Positions 1-8,399 of a DNA stretch of 64,000 nt are shown here, piece after piece. The DNA lies in the NCBI RefSeq assembly GCF_900155475.1, contig NZ_FXAM01000001.1:3544881-3608880 (forward strand), in the 5' to 3' direction. Within the stretch, counting starts at the first letter, position 1, and each line of letters starts with the position of its first letter. Source of the DNA: Methylomagnum ishizawai (GTDB taxonomy: Bacteria; Pseudomonadota; Gammaproteobacteria; Methylococcales; Methylococcaceae). Under the pieces are notes generated by a model that saw only the letters and a program-made list of their open reading frames with translations, was not told the DNA's origin and searched no databases. The translations under genes and the position numbers were made by a program.

Positions 1-1
1 G

Positions 2-325
2 GATTGCGTGAACGTGTTGCAATTGCGCGAGGAAAAGCACAGCCGCCTGATCGAAGTGGCCTGGGGCGAGGAGCAGGAAACCTTCCCGGTGGAATTGGAA
101 GTGCGGGCGCTGGACCGGAAGGGCTTATTGAAGGATATCGCCCATGTGCTATCCGCCGAGCATATCAACATCCTCCGCAGCAACACGCTGACCGATCCCG
201 ACAAGGGGGATGTGGTGATGCTGATCACGGCGGAAGTCGCCGACCTGGCCCAATTGAGCCAGGCGCTGGACCGGATCGGGGAGATACATAATGTTTTGGG
301 GGCGCGGCGGAAGGAGCATGGGTGA
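2..325 (+). CDS. relA: RelA/SpoT-family (p)ppGpp synthetase, C-terminal ACT domain (5'-truncated by window edge)
   Basis: The frame is open from base 2 and ends at TGA 323-325, giving about 107 residues of a C-terminus. The pattern FPVELEVRALDRKGLLKDI, then the NIL segment and a closing DRIGEIHNVLGARR, is that of the C-terminal ACT (regulatory) domain of RelA/SpoT proteins. This domain acts in ribosome binding and control of alarmone synthesis; the catalytic part lies outside the window. The last 106 bases are duplicated at 1065-1170. Both copies would end the protein identically (EHG then stop: TGA here, TAA in the second copy), so either could be the ancestral 3' end. RelA is more likely than SpoT, but the visible part cannot prove it. 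Confidence 0.85.
   Translation, partial: DCVNVLQLREEKHSRLIEVAWGEEQETFPVELEVRALDRKGLLKDIAHVLSAEHINILRSNTLTDPDKGDVVMLITAEVADLAQLSQALDRIGEIHNVLGARRKEHG
216..321. repeat. 106-bp perfect direct repeat, copy 1 (relA 3' end)
   Basis: Identical base for base to 1065-1170 (offset 849). It covers the last 35 codons of relA. The match stops abruptly on both sides (215 G versus 1064 A; 322 G versus 1171 T). The two copies bracket the toxin-antitoxin pair. Confidence 0.95.
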
Positions 326-408
326 GGGGCGGGCCACACCGATACCCACGCATCGAACCGCCGCGCCACAATGCCCACCTGCCTTTTTGACACCGGAAGG
401 AATACTCC

Positions 409-642
409 ATGAAAACCGCGAACATCACCGAATCCCCCGTCGATTTTTCCGCCTTGCTGGCGGAAGCCGAGGCCGGCGAACCCGTGCTGATCCTGCGCCA
501 AGGGCAACCCGTGGCGCGGCTGGTCGCGGAACCGGCCCGCTCCGCCCCTTTCGATCTCGGGGCTTTGCGCGACTTCGTCCAGGCCGGACCCTGCCACGCC
601 AGCCCGACCGTGGCGGAGATGCGCGAGAACAACCTGCTGTGA
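409..642 (+). CDS. Type II toxin-antitoxin system antitoxin, Phd/YefM-like
   Basis: A 77-residue protein starting MKTANITESPVDFSALL, with the segment GEPVLILRQGQPVARLV typical of the Phd/YefM (prevent-host-death) fold: a short N-terminal DNA-binding part followed by a toxin-neutralising tail. Such antitoxins bind the toxin and repress their own operon. The stop codon overlaps the GTG start of the PIN-domain gene (GTGA at 639-642), so the two genes are translationally coupled. The pair lies between two copies of the relA 3' end, suggesting it arrived as a unit. The family assignment is confident; the cellular target of the toxin is not known. Confidence 0.85.
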   Translation: MKTANITESPVDFSALLAEAEAGEPVLILRQGQPVARLVAEPARSAPFDLGALRDFVQAGPCHASPTVAEMRENNLL

Positions 643-1064
643 TCTATCTCGACACCTCGGCGCTCGGGGCGCTCTTTTTCCGGGAGCCGACCGCGCCCGC
701 CATTTTGAACCGCTTGCAATCGACCCAACCCGGCGAGCTGGGCATATCGGCCTGGGCGCTCACGGAAATGGCCAGCGTAGGCGCGATCAAGGAACGAACG
801 GGGCACATCGGCCCGGCGGAACGGGCGGCGGCCCTGGCCGCCTTCCAGCGCTTCGCCTCGGATTCGCTGGTATTGGCCGAAGTGGAACCCTCGGATTTCC
901 GCCAAGCCGCCCGGTTGCTCGACCTGCCCGTCTTGGCCTTGCGTGCCGGGGACGCGCTCCATCTGGCGGTCGCCCGCCGACTCGATGCCAGCCTTGGCAC
1001 CTTGGACATACGCCAAGCCAGCGCAGCCCGTCATTACGGAATCCCACTGTTCCCCTTGGTTTGA
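639..1064 (+). CDS. Type II toxin-antitoxin system toxin, PIN-domain ribonuclease (VapC-like)
   Basis: A 141-residue protein starting at GTG 639, overlapping the antitoxin stop. It opens with IYLDTSALGALFF, the first acidic motif of PIN domains (Asp5). It continues with a conserved Glu in ALTEMAS and a C-terminal GDALHLAVA segment carrying the third acidic residue. PIN toxins are Mg2+-dependent RNases, often cutting tRNA or rRNA. An alternative upstream start is unlikely because the preceding frame has no PIN homology. The gene ends one base before the second copy of the relA 3' repeat. Confidence 0.87.
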   Translation: MIYLDTSALGALFFREPTAPAILNRLQSTQPGELGISAWALTEMASVGAIKERTGHIGPAERAAALAAFQRFASDSLVLAEVEPSDFRQAARLLDLPVLALRAGDALHLAVARRLDASLGTLDIRQASAARHYGIPLFPLV

Positions 1065-1170
1065 TGATGCTGATCACGGCGGAAGTCGCCGACCTGGCCC
1101 AATTGAGCCAGGCGCTGGACCGGATCGGGGAGATACATAATGTTTTGGGGGCGCGGCGGAAGGAGCATGG
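1065..1170. repeat. 106-bp perfect direct repeat, copy 2 (relA 3' end)
   Basis: Perfect copy of 216-321, starting within the PIN gene stop region. Read in the relA frame it still encodes the RelA tail and ends with its own TAA just after the repeat. The layout is that expected if a cassette inserted into relA and restored its 3' end, or if a tandem duplication later acquired the toxin-antitoxin pair. Confidence 0.95.
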
Positions 1171-1239
1171 TTAATTTGGCCTGTGGATGGGTAAAAGCAT
1201 TGCTCAATACCTACCCCCCAACGCACCAACAAAAAACCC

Positions 1240-1665
1240 ATGGAAAAATACTTCACAGAACCCACCCAAGAATCGGGAGCCGCCCTATTTAGGCGGAATA
1301 TTTCAGGCACAGTGATGATGCTGAACCTGATCCGCCTCAAAGAAATCGCGGATTACGCCAACAGCCCGGAACTGGCTCCCAAAACCCAAATATCCGGCAG
1401 GGAGGCATTCCAGAAATACATAGACCACGCCATGCCCTTCCTCAAAGCAAGTGGCGGTGAACTGTTATTGCTTGGGGACGGGGGAAAATTCCTTATCGGC
1501 CCCAGCGAAGAGCAATGGGATATCGTCATGCTGGTTAGGCAAAGCTCCGTGGAAAGCTTCTTCGCTTTCGCCTCCAATCCTGGATATATGGCTGGAATAG
1601 GCCATAGAACCGCCGCGGTCCTCGATTCCAGGTTATTGCCGGTGGTGGAGCGCCACATTCCATAG
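1240..1665 (+). CDS. DUF1330 domain-containing protein
   Basis: A 141-residue protein. The middle and C-terminal half matches the DUF1330 pattern: a YIDHAMPFLKASGGELL segment, WDIVMLVRQSSVESFFAFASNP, then a closing GHRTAAVLDSRLLP. DUF1330 proteins have a ferredoxin-like dimeric alpha/beta barrel fold of unknown physiological role. An internal ATG at 1315 could also serve as the start, since the first 25 residues are atypical of the family. No operon partner is obvious: relA lies upstream and the MpaB-like gene begins 200 bases downstream. The 200-base gap (1666-1866) shows no clear gene. Confidence 0.75.
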   Translation: MEKYFTEPTQESGAALFRRNISGTVMMLNLIRLKEIADYANSPELAPKTQISGREAFQKYIDHAMPFLKASGGELLLLGDGGKFLIGPSEEQWDIVMLVRQSSVESFFAFASNPGYMAGIGHRTAAVLDSRLLPVVERHIP

Positions 1666-1866
1666 CCGTGGTGAACAGAGGCCGGGCGGAATAGCGCACC
1701 CGCGTATCCCACCGGATGTGGAATCCCGGTCGGGCGGCGGAACCCGCTCTATCTCAAGTTCGCGGGATGGGTTTGGCGCATATGGGCGTTTCTCCACCGC
1801 CCACATGTGTTTAGCCAAACGCTTCTATATTCTTCAACCAATCGCGCAACCTTCAGAAAAAGAACG

Positions 1867-3045
1867 ATGAAAGTCGAACCTTTTACTCCCGGAACCTCAC
1901 CATTCCCTCCACTCTCTCCCGAGCGCATCGCGGCGGCGAAGGCACGGCATGGCGAAGCCGTTGACCGCTATCTGGAATGCCTGCATATCGGCGACCCGCT
2001 GGCCGATGCCTTGACCCTTTGCTTCGATACGCTCCCGCCCGGCGGCGGCATGAAAATGCTGAACCTGGCGCTTGAAGAAGGTATCGGGGCGGTCAAGGAC
2101 GCGCCCGACGAACTGCGGGCGTTGTTCGCGGAACTGGACCGTGTGCCGTTATGGGTGGACTGGGACCGCATGCGCCATGCCAGCGCCAAGATTTGCCGCA
2201 ACGGCTTCTTGGTCGCGCTGTCGTTCGCGGCCTATGCCTTGCCGCATTCCTATCTGGCCAACGGCAACAAACCCTTGGCGTTCACCGCCGAATTGCTCAA
2301 TGCGACCCCATTGCGTTTCGCCCGCACGGCGCGTTTCGTGGTCGAAACGTTCTATCCCCAAGGCTTGCGGCGCGATGCGGACGGCTTTAAATGGGCGGTG
2401 TTGATGCGGATGATGCATGCCCGCGCCCGGCGGCAGTTGCTGCAATCCGGGCAGTGGGATTGCGCGGTCTATGGCTTGCCGATCAATCAGGCGCATATGG
2501 CGATGAATACCGTGTTCTTTTCGTTCTACGTGCTGAAGGGGATGCAGCGGATGGGGGTCCGCTTCACCGCGCAAGAAGTCGAGAGCATCTTATTGACTTG
2601 GCGCTATGTCGGCTATTTGTTCGGTATCCACCCCGAGATGGTCTACACCTCGGAGTATGAGGCGCAACGCCTGCTCGATATCGGCTTTTCCCTGGAATTC
2701 GATCCCGACGAGGACTCCAGGCGGCTGTGCCAATCGATGATGGAGGCGGGACCGGCCTTCCTGAAAATCGATGATCCGCGCTTGGCCCAATGGGAGATCA
2801 ATCTGGTCTATGCCATGTCCCGCCATCTGCTCGGCGACGGTTTGGCCGACCAACTGGGCTTTCCCCCGGCCCGGCACCGGTGGCTGGGCCATGCCTTCAT
2901 GGCCTGCGTACACGGGTCGGAGTGGTTGCCCTTTTTGGTGCCCGCCGCCGTCCGCAACTTCATGGGGATGGAGTTTTGGCTGGATATGAGCGATTACGAC
3001 AGCGTGCCCTTGGCGGAACACACCCCTTCCGGCCCGCCGGCCTGA
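1867..3045 (+). CDS. MpaB-like oxygenase family protein (DUF2236)
   Basis: 392 residues from ATG 1867; a 20-codon upstream extension to 1807 is possible but looks non-coding. The helix-rich sequence has the pattern of the DUF2236/MpaB/latex-clearing-protein superfamily. It has a basic MHARARRQL helix, the invariant-type GLPINQAHMAMN segment, and WRYVGYLFGIHPEMVY. Members bind b-type heme and are proposed to be oxygenases. The stop is only 4 bases from the end of the convergent P450 gene, so the two face each other tail to tail. Whether it works with the P450, sulfotransferase and SDR genes is inference from proximity only. Confidence 0.7.
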   Translation: MKVEPFTPGTSPFPPLSPERIAAAKARHGEAVDRYLECLHIGDPLADALTLCFDTLPPGGGMKMLNLALEEGIGAVKDAPDELRALFAELDRVPLWVDWDRMRHASAKICRNGFLVALSFAAYALPHSYLANGNKPLAFTAELLNATPLRFARTARFVVETFYPQGLRRDADGFKWAVLMRMMHARARRQLLQSGQWDCAVYGLPINQAHMAMNTVFFSFYVLKGMQRMGVRFTAQEVESILLTWRYVGYLFGIHPEMVYTSEYEAQRLLDIGFSLEFDPDEDSRRLCQSMMEAGPAFLKIDDPRLAQWEINLVYAMSRHLLGDGLADQLGFPPARHRWLGHAFMACVHGSEWLPFLVPAAVRNFMGMEFWLDMSDYDSVPLAEHTPSGPPA

Positions 3046-3049
3046 GCGG

Positions 3050-4393
3050 CTAGGGCGCGACCGCCGCCCGCGCCCGCACGCTCATCTGGAATCTCCGCGG
3101 AAATTGATAGACCACCAGGGAATCCGCCACGGGAGGCTGGCTGGACACCGCGCTCAGCCGCCAGCGCGGGACGATGGCCGCCAGCATGAACACGGCTTCC
3201 ATCCTGGCGAAGGCTTCGCCCACGCATTTATGGACGCCCAGCCCGAAGGCCGACAAGGCCAGCCTGGGATGGTCGTTCCCCTCCAACCAACGCTCCGGCT
3301 TGAAACCACCGGCCTCCGCAAAGAAGCGTTCATCGCGGAGGGGGGCCATCAAACACGGCTGGAGCGCCGTTCCCTTGGGAATCCGGTAATCGCCGAGGGT
3401 GCAGTCCTCGACGGCTTGGCGTCCGACGTAGTAGACCGGTGGGAATAGGCGCACCGTTTCATCGAATACCGCGCGCGCATACACCAGCCGGTCGTAATCG
3501 GCCAAGTTCGGACGCCGCCCACCCAGCACCTCGTCGATTTCGCGCTCCAAGCGCTCGCGTACCGCCGGGTGCTGGTCGAGGCAGTAGAACATCCAGGCCA
3601 TGGCATTGGCGGTGGTTTCGTGGCCCGCCATCAAAATGATATAGGCCTCGTCGCGCACCTCGGCGCGGTTCAAGGAGCGATCCACGCCGCCTTCGTCCTT
3701 GGCCCGGACCAAATGGGAAATCAGGTCGCTACGCTCCTGGCTCCCGTCCAAGGCTTGGTCGATGATGGCATCGATCTCGCGGTCCAGCGCATGGAGGGCG
3801 GCTTGGGCCTGCCGGTTCTGCGGCAAAGGCAAGCGGGCCAGGTAACGGTTGAACGGCAATTGGCTGAGCTTGAAATCCCAAAAAATACCTTTGAGCGCTT
3901 CCGCGACCAAGCCGGGATCGATCCCGGAATCCGCGCCGAAGAAGGTGCGGGCCGCGATATTCAGGGCGGTCGCGGTGGTGGTTTGGGCGAGGTCGATGGT
4001 CTGGCCGTCGCGCCAGCCCCGTTGCAGTCGGCCCGTCTCCTCGATCATGGCCTCGGCATAAGCTTGGAGCGCCTGCTTGTGGAAAGACGGCTGGACCAGC
4101 TTGCGCCGCCGCTTATGCTCGTCGCCATCCGCGGTCAGCACGGTGGGGCCGCCCAGGAACGTGGCCCGCTTATACCCCGGCCCTTGTTCGAACGAGGCGC
4201 GTTTTTCGACCAAGGCTTCCCGGATGAGGTCGTGGTCGAAGATCACGCAGAGCTTCCGAAAGGGCATGCTGAGATAAACGATGCCGCCATATTCGGCCTG
4301 GAGGCGGGCGAAGAAATCGGCGTTATTGTGTAGCCGCTCCCAGAAATGGCGGATGGCGCGGCCTTTGGGACCGGGAGGGAGTGGGAGGGTCAT
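3050..4393 (-). CDS. Cytochrome P450
   Basis: 447 residues from the ATG at 4393, which overlaps the sulfotransferase stop (ATGA). The start is supported by MTLPLPPGPKG, the proline-rich hinge typical of class-I-like P450 N-termini. Visible hallmarks are the I-helix AGHETT (256-261), the K-helix ExxR (ETVR, 312-315), PERW (366-369), and the heme loop FGLGVHKCVG with the thiolate ligand Cys390. There is no membrane anchor, so it is likely a soluble bacterial P450 needing separate ferredoxin partners, none of which is encoded nearby. It is the last gene of an overlapping SDR-sulfotransferase-P450 unit. The substrate is unknown; hydroxylation followed by sulfation would be a plausible order. Confidence 0.92.
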   Translation of the reverse strand: MTLPLPPGPKGRAIRHFWERLHNNADFFARLQAEYGGIVYLSMPFRKLCVIFDHDLIREALVEKRASFEQGPGYKRATFLGGPTVLTADGDEHKRRRKLVQPSFHKQALQAYAEAMIEETGRLQRGWRDGQTIDLAQTTTATALNIAARTFFGADSGIDPGLVAEALKGIFWDFKLSQLPFNRYLARLPLPQNRQAQAALHALDREIDAIIDQALDGSQERSDLISHLVRAKDEGGVDRSLNRAEVRDEAYIILMAGHETTANAMAWMFYCLDQHPAVRERLEREIDEVLGGRRPNLADYDRLVYARAVFDETVRLFPPVYYVGRQAVEDCTLGDYRIPKGTALQPCLMAPLRDERFFAEAGGFKPERWLEGNDHPRLALSAFGLGVHKCVGEAFARMEAVFMLAAIVPRWRLSAVSSQPPVADSLVVYQFPRRFQMSVRARAAVAP

Positions 4394-5469
4394 GCTGCTG
4401 TCACCTGGGATCGCTGGGGTTGAAGGCCGTAGCCCAAAAGTCGTTGTCCCGGCGCACAGGCATCGGCCAGCCGGGCTTGCTCGTCCAGGGCCAGCCCTTG
4501 CCAAGCGGGCGGCCGGGAGCGCGGCAGGGCGCACGCCGCCTCCAACCAAGCCGGGTTTTCGTATTCCGGCCCCACGAACCGGATGAACCGGGTCAATTCC
4601 TCGCGCGGGTCGGCCACCAGGGTTTCATAACCCATGGACAACACCCGGTCCTGCGGCAAGGCGTGCAAATACCCGAGGCCGCGCCCGATCATGCCGCTCC
4701 AGAACCACCCGAACGCCGCGAGCGGTATCTCGGTCCGCCGGTATTTTTCGGCATCGAAGCGCCAGAACAGCAGCCGCTCGAACAGGGGCATCCAAGGGCT
4801 GGTGCCGGGCACATTGAACGGGTGGAAAGGATCGATCCCGAACGCCTTCAAGCGCAGCGCGGCTTGCACCCGCAGGCGGAAAAAGTGATGGCGGTACATG
4901 GACAGGGCGGTATCCCGGCCATCCCGGTAAATATGGATGAACCGCGCCTCGGGAAACATCCGGGCCAGGACGGGCACGAACAACAAGGACGCCCCGGAGC
5001 GCTCCAGCCATGCCTTTTTCCCGAAGCGGCGGGCCAGCCCATCGAACACGAAGCGGTAATGCCCGGCCAGCGTGTCCACGCCCCGCGCCCGCAATGCCGG
5101 GGCGAGTTCGTCCCAGAGCACGTCGTGGTCCCCGGTCAGATGCGGCAGCGTGGCGCAGAGGATGGGCGGCAGGTTTTCGGGTAGGTAACGGCCTCCTTGC
5201 GGCGGATACAGGAATTCATCGACGGTCAGGCCGTTCTTCAACAAGGCCCGCCCGCCGGGCGGCAGGGTATTCAGGCGCTGGAACACCGCCTCGCCCGTCA
5301 ACCGCCCGCCGGGAAAGGCGTTGCTGGACAGGGAGGTGAAAAATTCCGAAATGCTCAACAGATCGGGATGCAGCCTGACCATATTCGACAACAGGGTCGA
5401 ACCGCAGCGTCCGGTGCTGACGATGAATAAGGGTTTAAACGAGTCCGTCGGCGAGTAATTGTTCGACAT
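4390..5469 (-). CDS. Sulfotransferase family protein
   Basis: 359 residues from ATG 5469; a TTG at 5490 would add seven residues, and neither start has a clear ribosome binding site. The N-terminal P-loop FIVSTGRCGSTLLSNMV is the 5'-phosphosulfate-binding loop of PAPS-dependent sulfotransferases. FIHIYRDGRDTALSMYRHHF supplies the 3'-phosphate-binding Arg/Asp and Ser. The product would transfer sulfate from PAPS to a hydroxyl or amine. It overlaps the upstream SDR gene by 35 bases and the downstream P450 by 4, so the three are almost certainly co-transcribed and coupled. The acceptor cannot be read from sequence. Confidence 0.85.
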   Translation of the reverse strand: MSNNYSPTDSFKPLFIVSTGRCGSTLLSNMVRLHPDLLSISEFFTSLSSNAFPGGRLTGEAVFQRLNTLPPGGRALLKNGLTVDEFLYPPQGGRYLPENLPPILCATLPHLTGDHDVLWDELAPALRARGVDTLAGHYRFVFDGLARRFGKKAWLERSGASLLFVPVLARMFPEARFIHIYRDGRDTALSMYRHHFFRLRVQAALRLKAFGIDPFHPFNVPGTSPWMPLFERLLFWRFDAEKYRRTEIPLAAFGWFWSGMIGRGLGYLHALPQDRVLSMGYETLVADPREELTRFIRFVGPEYENPAWLEAACALPRSRPPAWQGLALDEQARLADACAPGQRLLGYGLQPQRSQVTAA

Positions 5470-6487
5470 GGTCTTGGATAGTTTGGGCAAAAGGGAGATA
5501 GCGGAGACCCAGCCGGGTTTGGCTTTTGGTATTGTCGAACGCCACCGGCAGGCCGATGTTCCTGGCGATGAAACGCCAACTCAGGCCGAAGCCGGGACCG
5601 GCCACATAGGCCAAGGCTTTGGGGAGGGTCCGTCGCGGCAATTTGTAGCGTCCCGGAAACCGCTGTTCTATGGCCTGGGCGATCCCGAGCAACGAACCAC
5701 CCTCGCTCACCACGATATGCCTGCCCTCGGCATCGGCGCGGAACGCCGCGGCCAAATGCGCCGCCGCGACATCGCGCACATCGACCGCGCCGAACGCCAG
5801 CGCGGGCACGCCCCAGGCGAACCGGCCGCGCAGGAAATCGCGCAAGGTGGCGATGCTGGTGGAATCGACCCTCGGGCTGAGGGAAGGCCCCATGACAAAC
5901 CCAGGATTGATCGTCACCAAGCGCCAGCGGTCTTGGCCCTGGGCCACCGTCCAGGCGGCGCGTTCGGCGAGCGTCTTGGAATAGGGGTAGGGCTGGTGAC
6001 GGGCCGAACTACTTTCGTTCCAATCCGCCTCGGTGAATATACCCTGCGGTATCCGCTGGAGGTCGGCGTTATCGCCGCAGATGGCCGCGATGCTGGAGGT
6101 CAGGACCACCTTCTTCACCGAACCGGCTTTTTGCACGGCGTCGAGGACGTTGAGGGTGCCTGCGAGCGCCGGTTCGATGAGTTGGCGCTGCGGGTCTTCC
6201 ACCCCGACGCCCAGGAATGGCGAGGCGGTATGGATGACCACTTCGCAGCCTTGGGCCGCCGCGTCGAAAGCGCCTTTCACCAACAGATCGGCGGCCACCG
6301 GCTGGAACGAACCAGGCCCGGCGGCGGCGGCGCGTTCCAGGTGTCGATAGCGGTCCTTGGCCTCCAGGCTCCTGACCGTTCCCCTGACGGTATATCCTTG
6401 ATCCAGAAGTTGCTTCACGATCCAGGAGGCCACATAGCCGCTCGCGCCCGTGACCAGCACAGGCTTGGTTTTATCGATGGTGAACAT
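5435..6487 (-). CDS. Extended SDR oxidoreductase, NAD-dependent epimerase/dehydratase (dihydroflavonol-4-reductase-like)
   Basis: 350 residues. A Rossmann dinucleotide loop is near the N-terminus (VLVTGASGYVASWIVKQLL, GxxGxxA type), followed by GTVRS, as in NADP-preferring reductases. The catalytic YPYSKTLAE (YxxxK) sits mid-protein. The organisation matches extended SDRs such as dihydroflavonol reductase, cinnamoyl-CoA reductase and 3-beta-hydroxysteroid dehydrogenases. It is the first gene of the minus-strand unit with the sulfotransferase and P450, so a reductase, a sulfotransferase and a monooxygenase are expressed together. A sterol, isoprenoid or fatty-chain substrate is possible but not shown. 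Confidence 0.85.
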   Translation of the reverse strand: MFTIDKTKPVLVTGASGYVASWIVKQLLDQGYTVRGTVRSLEAKDRYRHLERAAAAGPGSFQPVAADLLVKGAFDAAAQGCEVVIHTASPFLGVGVEDPQRQLIEPALAGTLNVLDAVQKAGSVKKVVLTSSIAAICGDNADLQRIPQGIFTEADWNESSSARHQPYPYSKTLAERAAWTVAQGQDRWRLVTINPGFVMGPSLSPRVDSTSIATLRDFLRGRFAWGVPALAFGAVDVRDVAAAHLAAAFRADAEGRHIVVSEGGSLLGIAQAIEQRFPGRYKLPRRTLPKALAYVAGPGFGLSWRFIARNIGLPVAFDNTKSQTRLGLRYLPFAQTIQDHVEQLLADGLV

Positions 6488-6837
6488 TGCCTAGGCCGCT
6501 CTACGTTATAAAGCTACGCGGATCACCCGGACCGCCGTGGAGGGGCGGGCGTGATCCGCTAGTCGCGGATAAGCGTAGCGCATCCCCCACAAACAGCCGG
6601 TTAAGTGGACCGCGACATGATGGGCCGCACCGTTCCCATCTGACAAGCCGTCCTTGGCGCTGGTCCGGTGTTTCGCATACGAACACCCGTGCCGAAAGCC
6701 ATCCGCATCCCCACCGAGACCGATGCCACCGCATCCTAAACCATCTTGCAAACCCGCCATGAAAAAAGGCTGACGCCCACCGGGCACCGGCCTTTTGCTG
6801 GCTCCGGCCATCGGAATTCACGGCCAGCCGGTCGCCC
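6488..6837. other. 350-bp intergenic region with REP-like palindrome
   Basis: No convincing gene on either strand. It presumably holds the promoter of the minus-strand SDR unit. Near the SDR end, the 9-base inverted repeat GCGGATCAC / GTGATCCGC frames a GC-rich spacer. It is followed by GCGGATAAGCGTAGCGCATC, a sequence type common in dispersed REP-like elements of Gammaproteobacteria. Confidence 0.4.
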
Positions 6838-7377
6838 TTATTCTGCCGGGCAAATGGGGGGTATGGCCTTGAGGTATTGATAAATCGCCAGCAGGTCGCA
6901 ATCGGCCATCTTGCTATAGACCGGCCAGGGCATCACTTGCAGCTTCGGGCCGGTGGGATCGTGCATATCCGTACCGTTCCGCATGATGTCCTTGAATTGC
7001 TCGAAGGTCCATTCCGGGTGGCCATTCTTACCGCAAGGGGTCAGATTCCGCGACACGAAGGGACCGAAGGCGGTCCCCCCGGCCAAATAGCCCGTGGTAT
7101 TGATCTGTTCGGGTTGGCCCTGGAAGGGATCGCCGCCGCTGGCGTAGGGCGGATTCGTATGGCAATCGTTGCAACCGCTCACGGCGTTGACCAAATAGCT
7201 ACCGTAACCGACCCGTCTGGGGTTGATGCCTTTCATACCTAGATTCAGCGTCACCGGGGCCATGGCCAGACCCGCTTCCGAGCGATCCAACGGCACCGGA
7301 CAACCGGCGGTGGCGGCGGCTTGGTCGATGGCGAGGACGCCCAATAAACCCAGAGCGAGCGGTAGGACTTTTTTCAT
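6838..7377 (-). CDS. Monoheme c-type cytochrome, exported
   Basis: 179 residues from ATG 7377, preceded by TAGGAG eight bases upstream. A Sec signal peptide (MKKVLPLALGLLGVLAIDQAAA) precedes the mature part. One heme attachment motif CNDCH is present at 69-73, and a Met in the C-terminal MPWPVYSKMAD region could be the sixth ligand. The C-terminal LLAIYQYLKAIPP helix is typical of cytochrome c alcohol-dehydrogenase-type or thiosulfate-oxidation-related domains. It should act in periplasmic electron transfer. No redox partner is adjacent. Confidence 0.85.
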   Translation of the reverse strand: MKKVLPLALGLLGVLAIDQAAATAGCPVPLDRSEAGLAMAPVTLNLGMKGINPRRVGYGSYLVNAVSGCNDCHTNPPYASGGDPFQGQPEQINTTGYLAGGTAFGPFVSRNLTPCGKNGHPEWTFEQFKDIMRNGTDMHDPTGPKLQVMPWPVYSKMADCDLLAIYQYLKAIPPICPAE

Positions 7378-7650
7378 TTTCGTTCTCCTAGGCAGTGATG
7401 GTTTTTGGAACCCCGGTTCCGCAAGCGCGGGCGGTTCATGTTCATCCGTGAAGCCGCCTCTCGTTGAGTATCCTTGGCTTCCCTCAAAGCCACACCGCCC
7501 GCACGCGGTACCTCCGGGCGCATCCATGGTACCCGCTTTTTGGGAAGAAAAAACCCCGGCGTGACTATGGAATGGCACGGTGTATCCCCACACTAAGGAT
7601 ATGGCCGCGAATAACTTCCCGGTTTTCCAAAGTCGGCCATCGAAGCCTCC

Positions 7651-7723
7651 TCACGCCAAGGCGCAAGGGACGCAAAGGAAAAAACAAGCAAAAAAACCTT
7701 CGTGCCTTTGCGCCTTTGCGTGA
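7651..7723. repeat. Imperfect long inverted repeat (dispersed-type)
   Basis: The left arm 7651-7678 (starting TCACGCCAAGGCGCAAGG) is the imperfect reverse complement of the right arm 7697-7723 (ending GCCTTTGCGTGA), with an A-rich loop. The CGCAAAGGCGCAAAGG-type sequence recurs in intergenic regions of many proteobacteria. It lies in a 374-base gap (7378-7751) that otherwise holds only the promoter side of the cytochrome gene. It could terminate the minus-strand lipoprotein gene. Confidence 0.6.
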
Positions 7724-7751
7724 AAAAAGGGAAGTTAATTTCAGCCAAATC

Positions 7752-8339
7752 CTAAGGGGATACGCAATCATAGGCGACGATGATTTGTTCATCGACGACC
7801 TGCACCCGCGACGAGCCGACCTGGACCGGCAAGGTCGATGTTTGTCCGCATTGATAGGAAAACCCGATATAACGGGCTATTTTGGGTTGTTTTCTGCGGT
7901 GGCAATAATCTGCCGCGGCGCTCTCGGATTTGGAGGCTTCCCGGGCGGCATCACCTTGGAACCAGAAATCTATGGATCCCTCGTTATATTGAAGTACGCG
8001 GACCGCCGGCCCGGCGCTGGTCGTCACGAAACTGAAGTATGGGGTTAAGGCTTCCGCCGATAGGTTGGCGTCCGGTCGTCCGCTGGTGTTTCTTAATGGA
8101 TCGATGATAGAACCCAAAGCCGATGTCAAGACCGAGTCGATACCTCCCCCTATATTGGCGTTGCATAGGGAAAGACCCGCTGGTAAGTGTTGTGGATTCA
8201 AGGGTCCGAAACTGGAGCGGGTGAGGTTGATCCCTTCGGGTTGGGCCATGGGTAAAGTACCGCAGCCCGATAGGACCGTACCCAACAGGGCGATAATCGC
8301 GAAGGATATATATTTCGTATATGGGGTGAGGGTCGTCAT
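7752..8339 (-). CDS. Hypothetical lipoprotein
   Basis: 195 residues if the second Met (8339) is used; a start at 8369 adds ten residues and neither has a strong ribosome binding site. The N-terminus is a lipoprotein signal: a hydrophobic stretch (FAIIALLGTVLSG) then Cys in the lipobox VLSGC, predicting lipid attachment at the membrane. The mature part has five further Cys residues and no family I recognise. It sits next to another exported protein of unknown function transcribed in the same direction; the 60-base gap allows co-transcription. Confidence 0.65.
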   Translation of the reverse strand: MTTLTPYTKYISFAIIALLGTVLSGCGTLPMAQPEGINLTRSSFGPLNPQHLPAGLSLCNANIGGGIDSVLTSALGSIIDPLRNTSGRPDANLSAEALTPYFSFVTTSAGPAVRVLQYNEGSIDFWFQGDAAREASKSESAAADYCHRRKQPKIARYIGFSYQCGQTSTLPVQVGSSRVQVVDEQIIVAYDCVSP

Positions 8340-8399
8340 GTTTTGGTTCCGGGTCGATGTGCGGTTCATTCTATGATTTTTGGCATGGGATGGCGCAGC

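Noticed and set aside
6501-6821. Small genes on either strand of the 6488-6837 gap
   Set aside because: The translations are low-complexity, Arg/Gly-rich artefacts of GC-rich DNA, with no ribosome binding site or recognisable domain.
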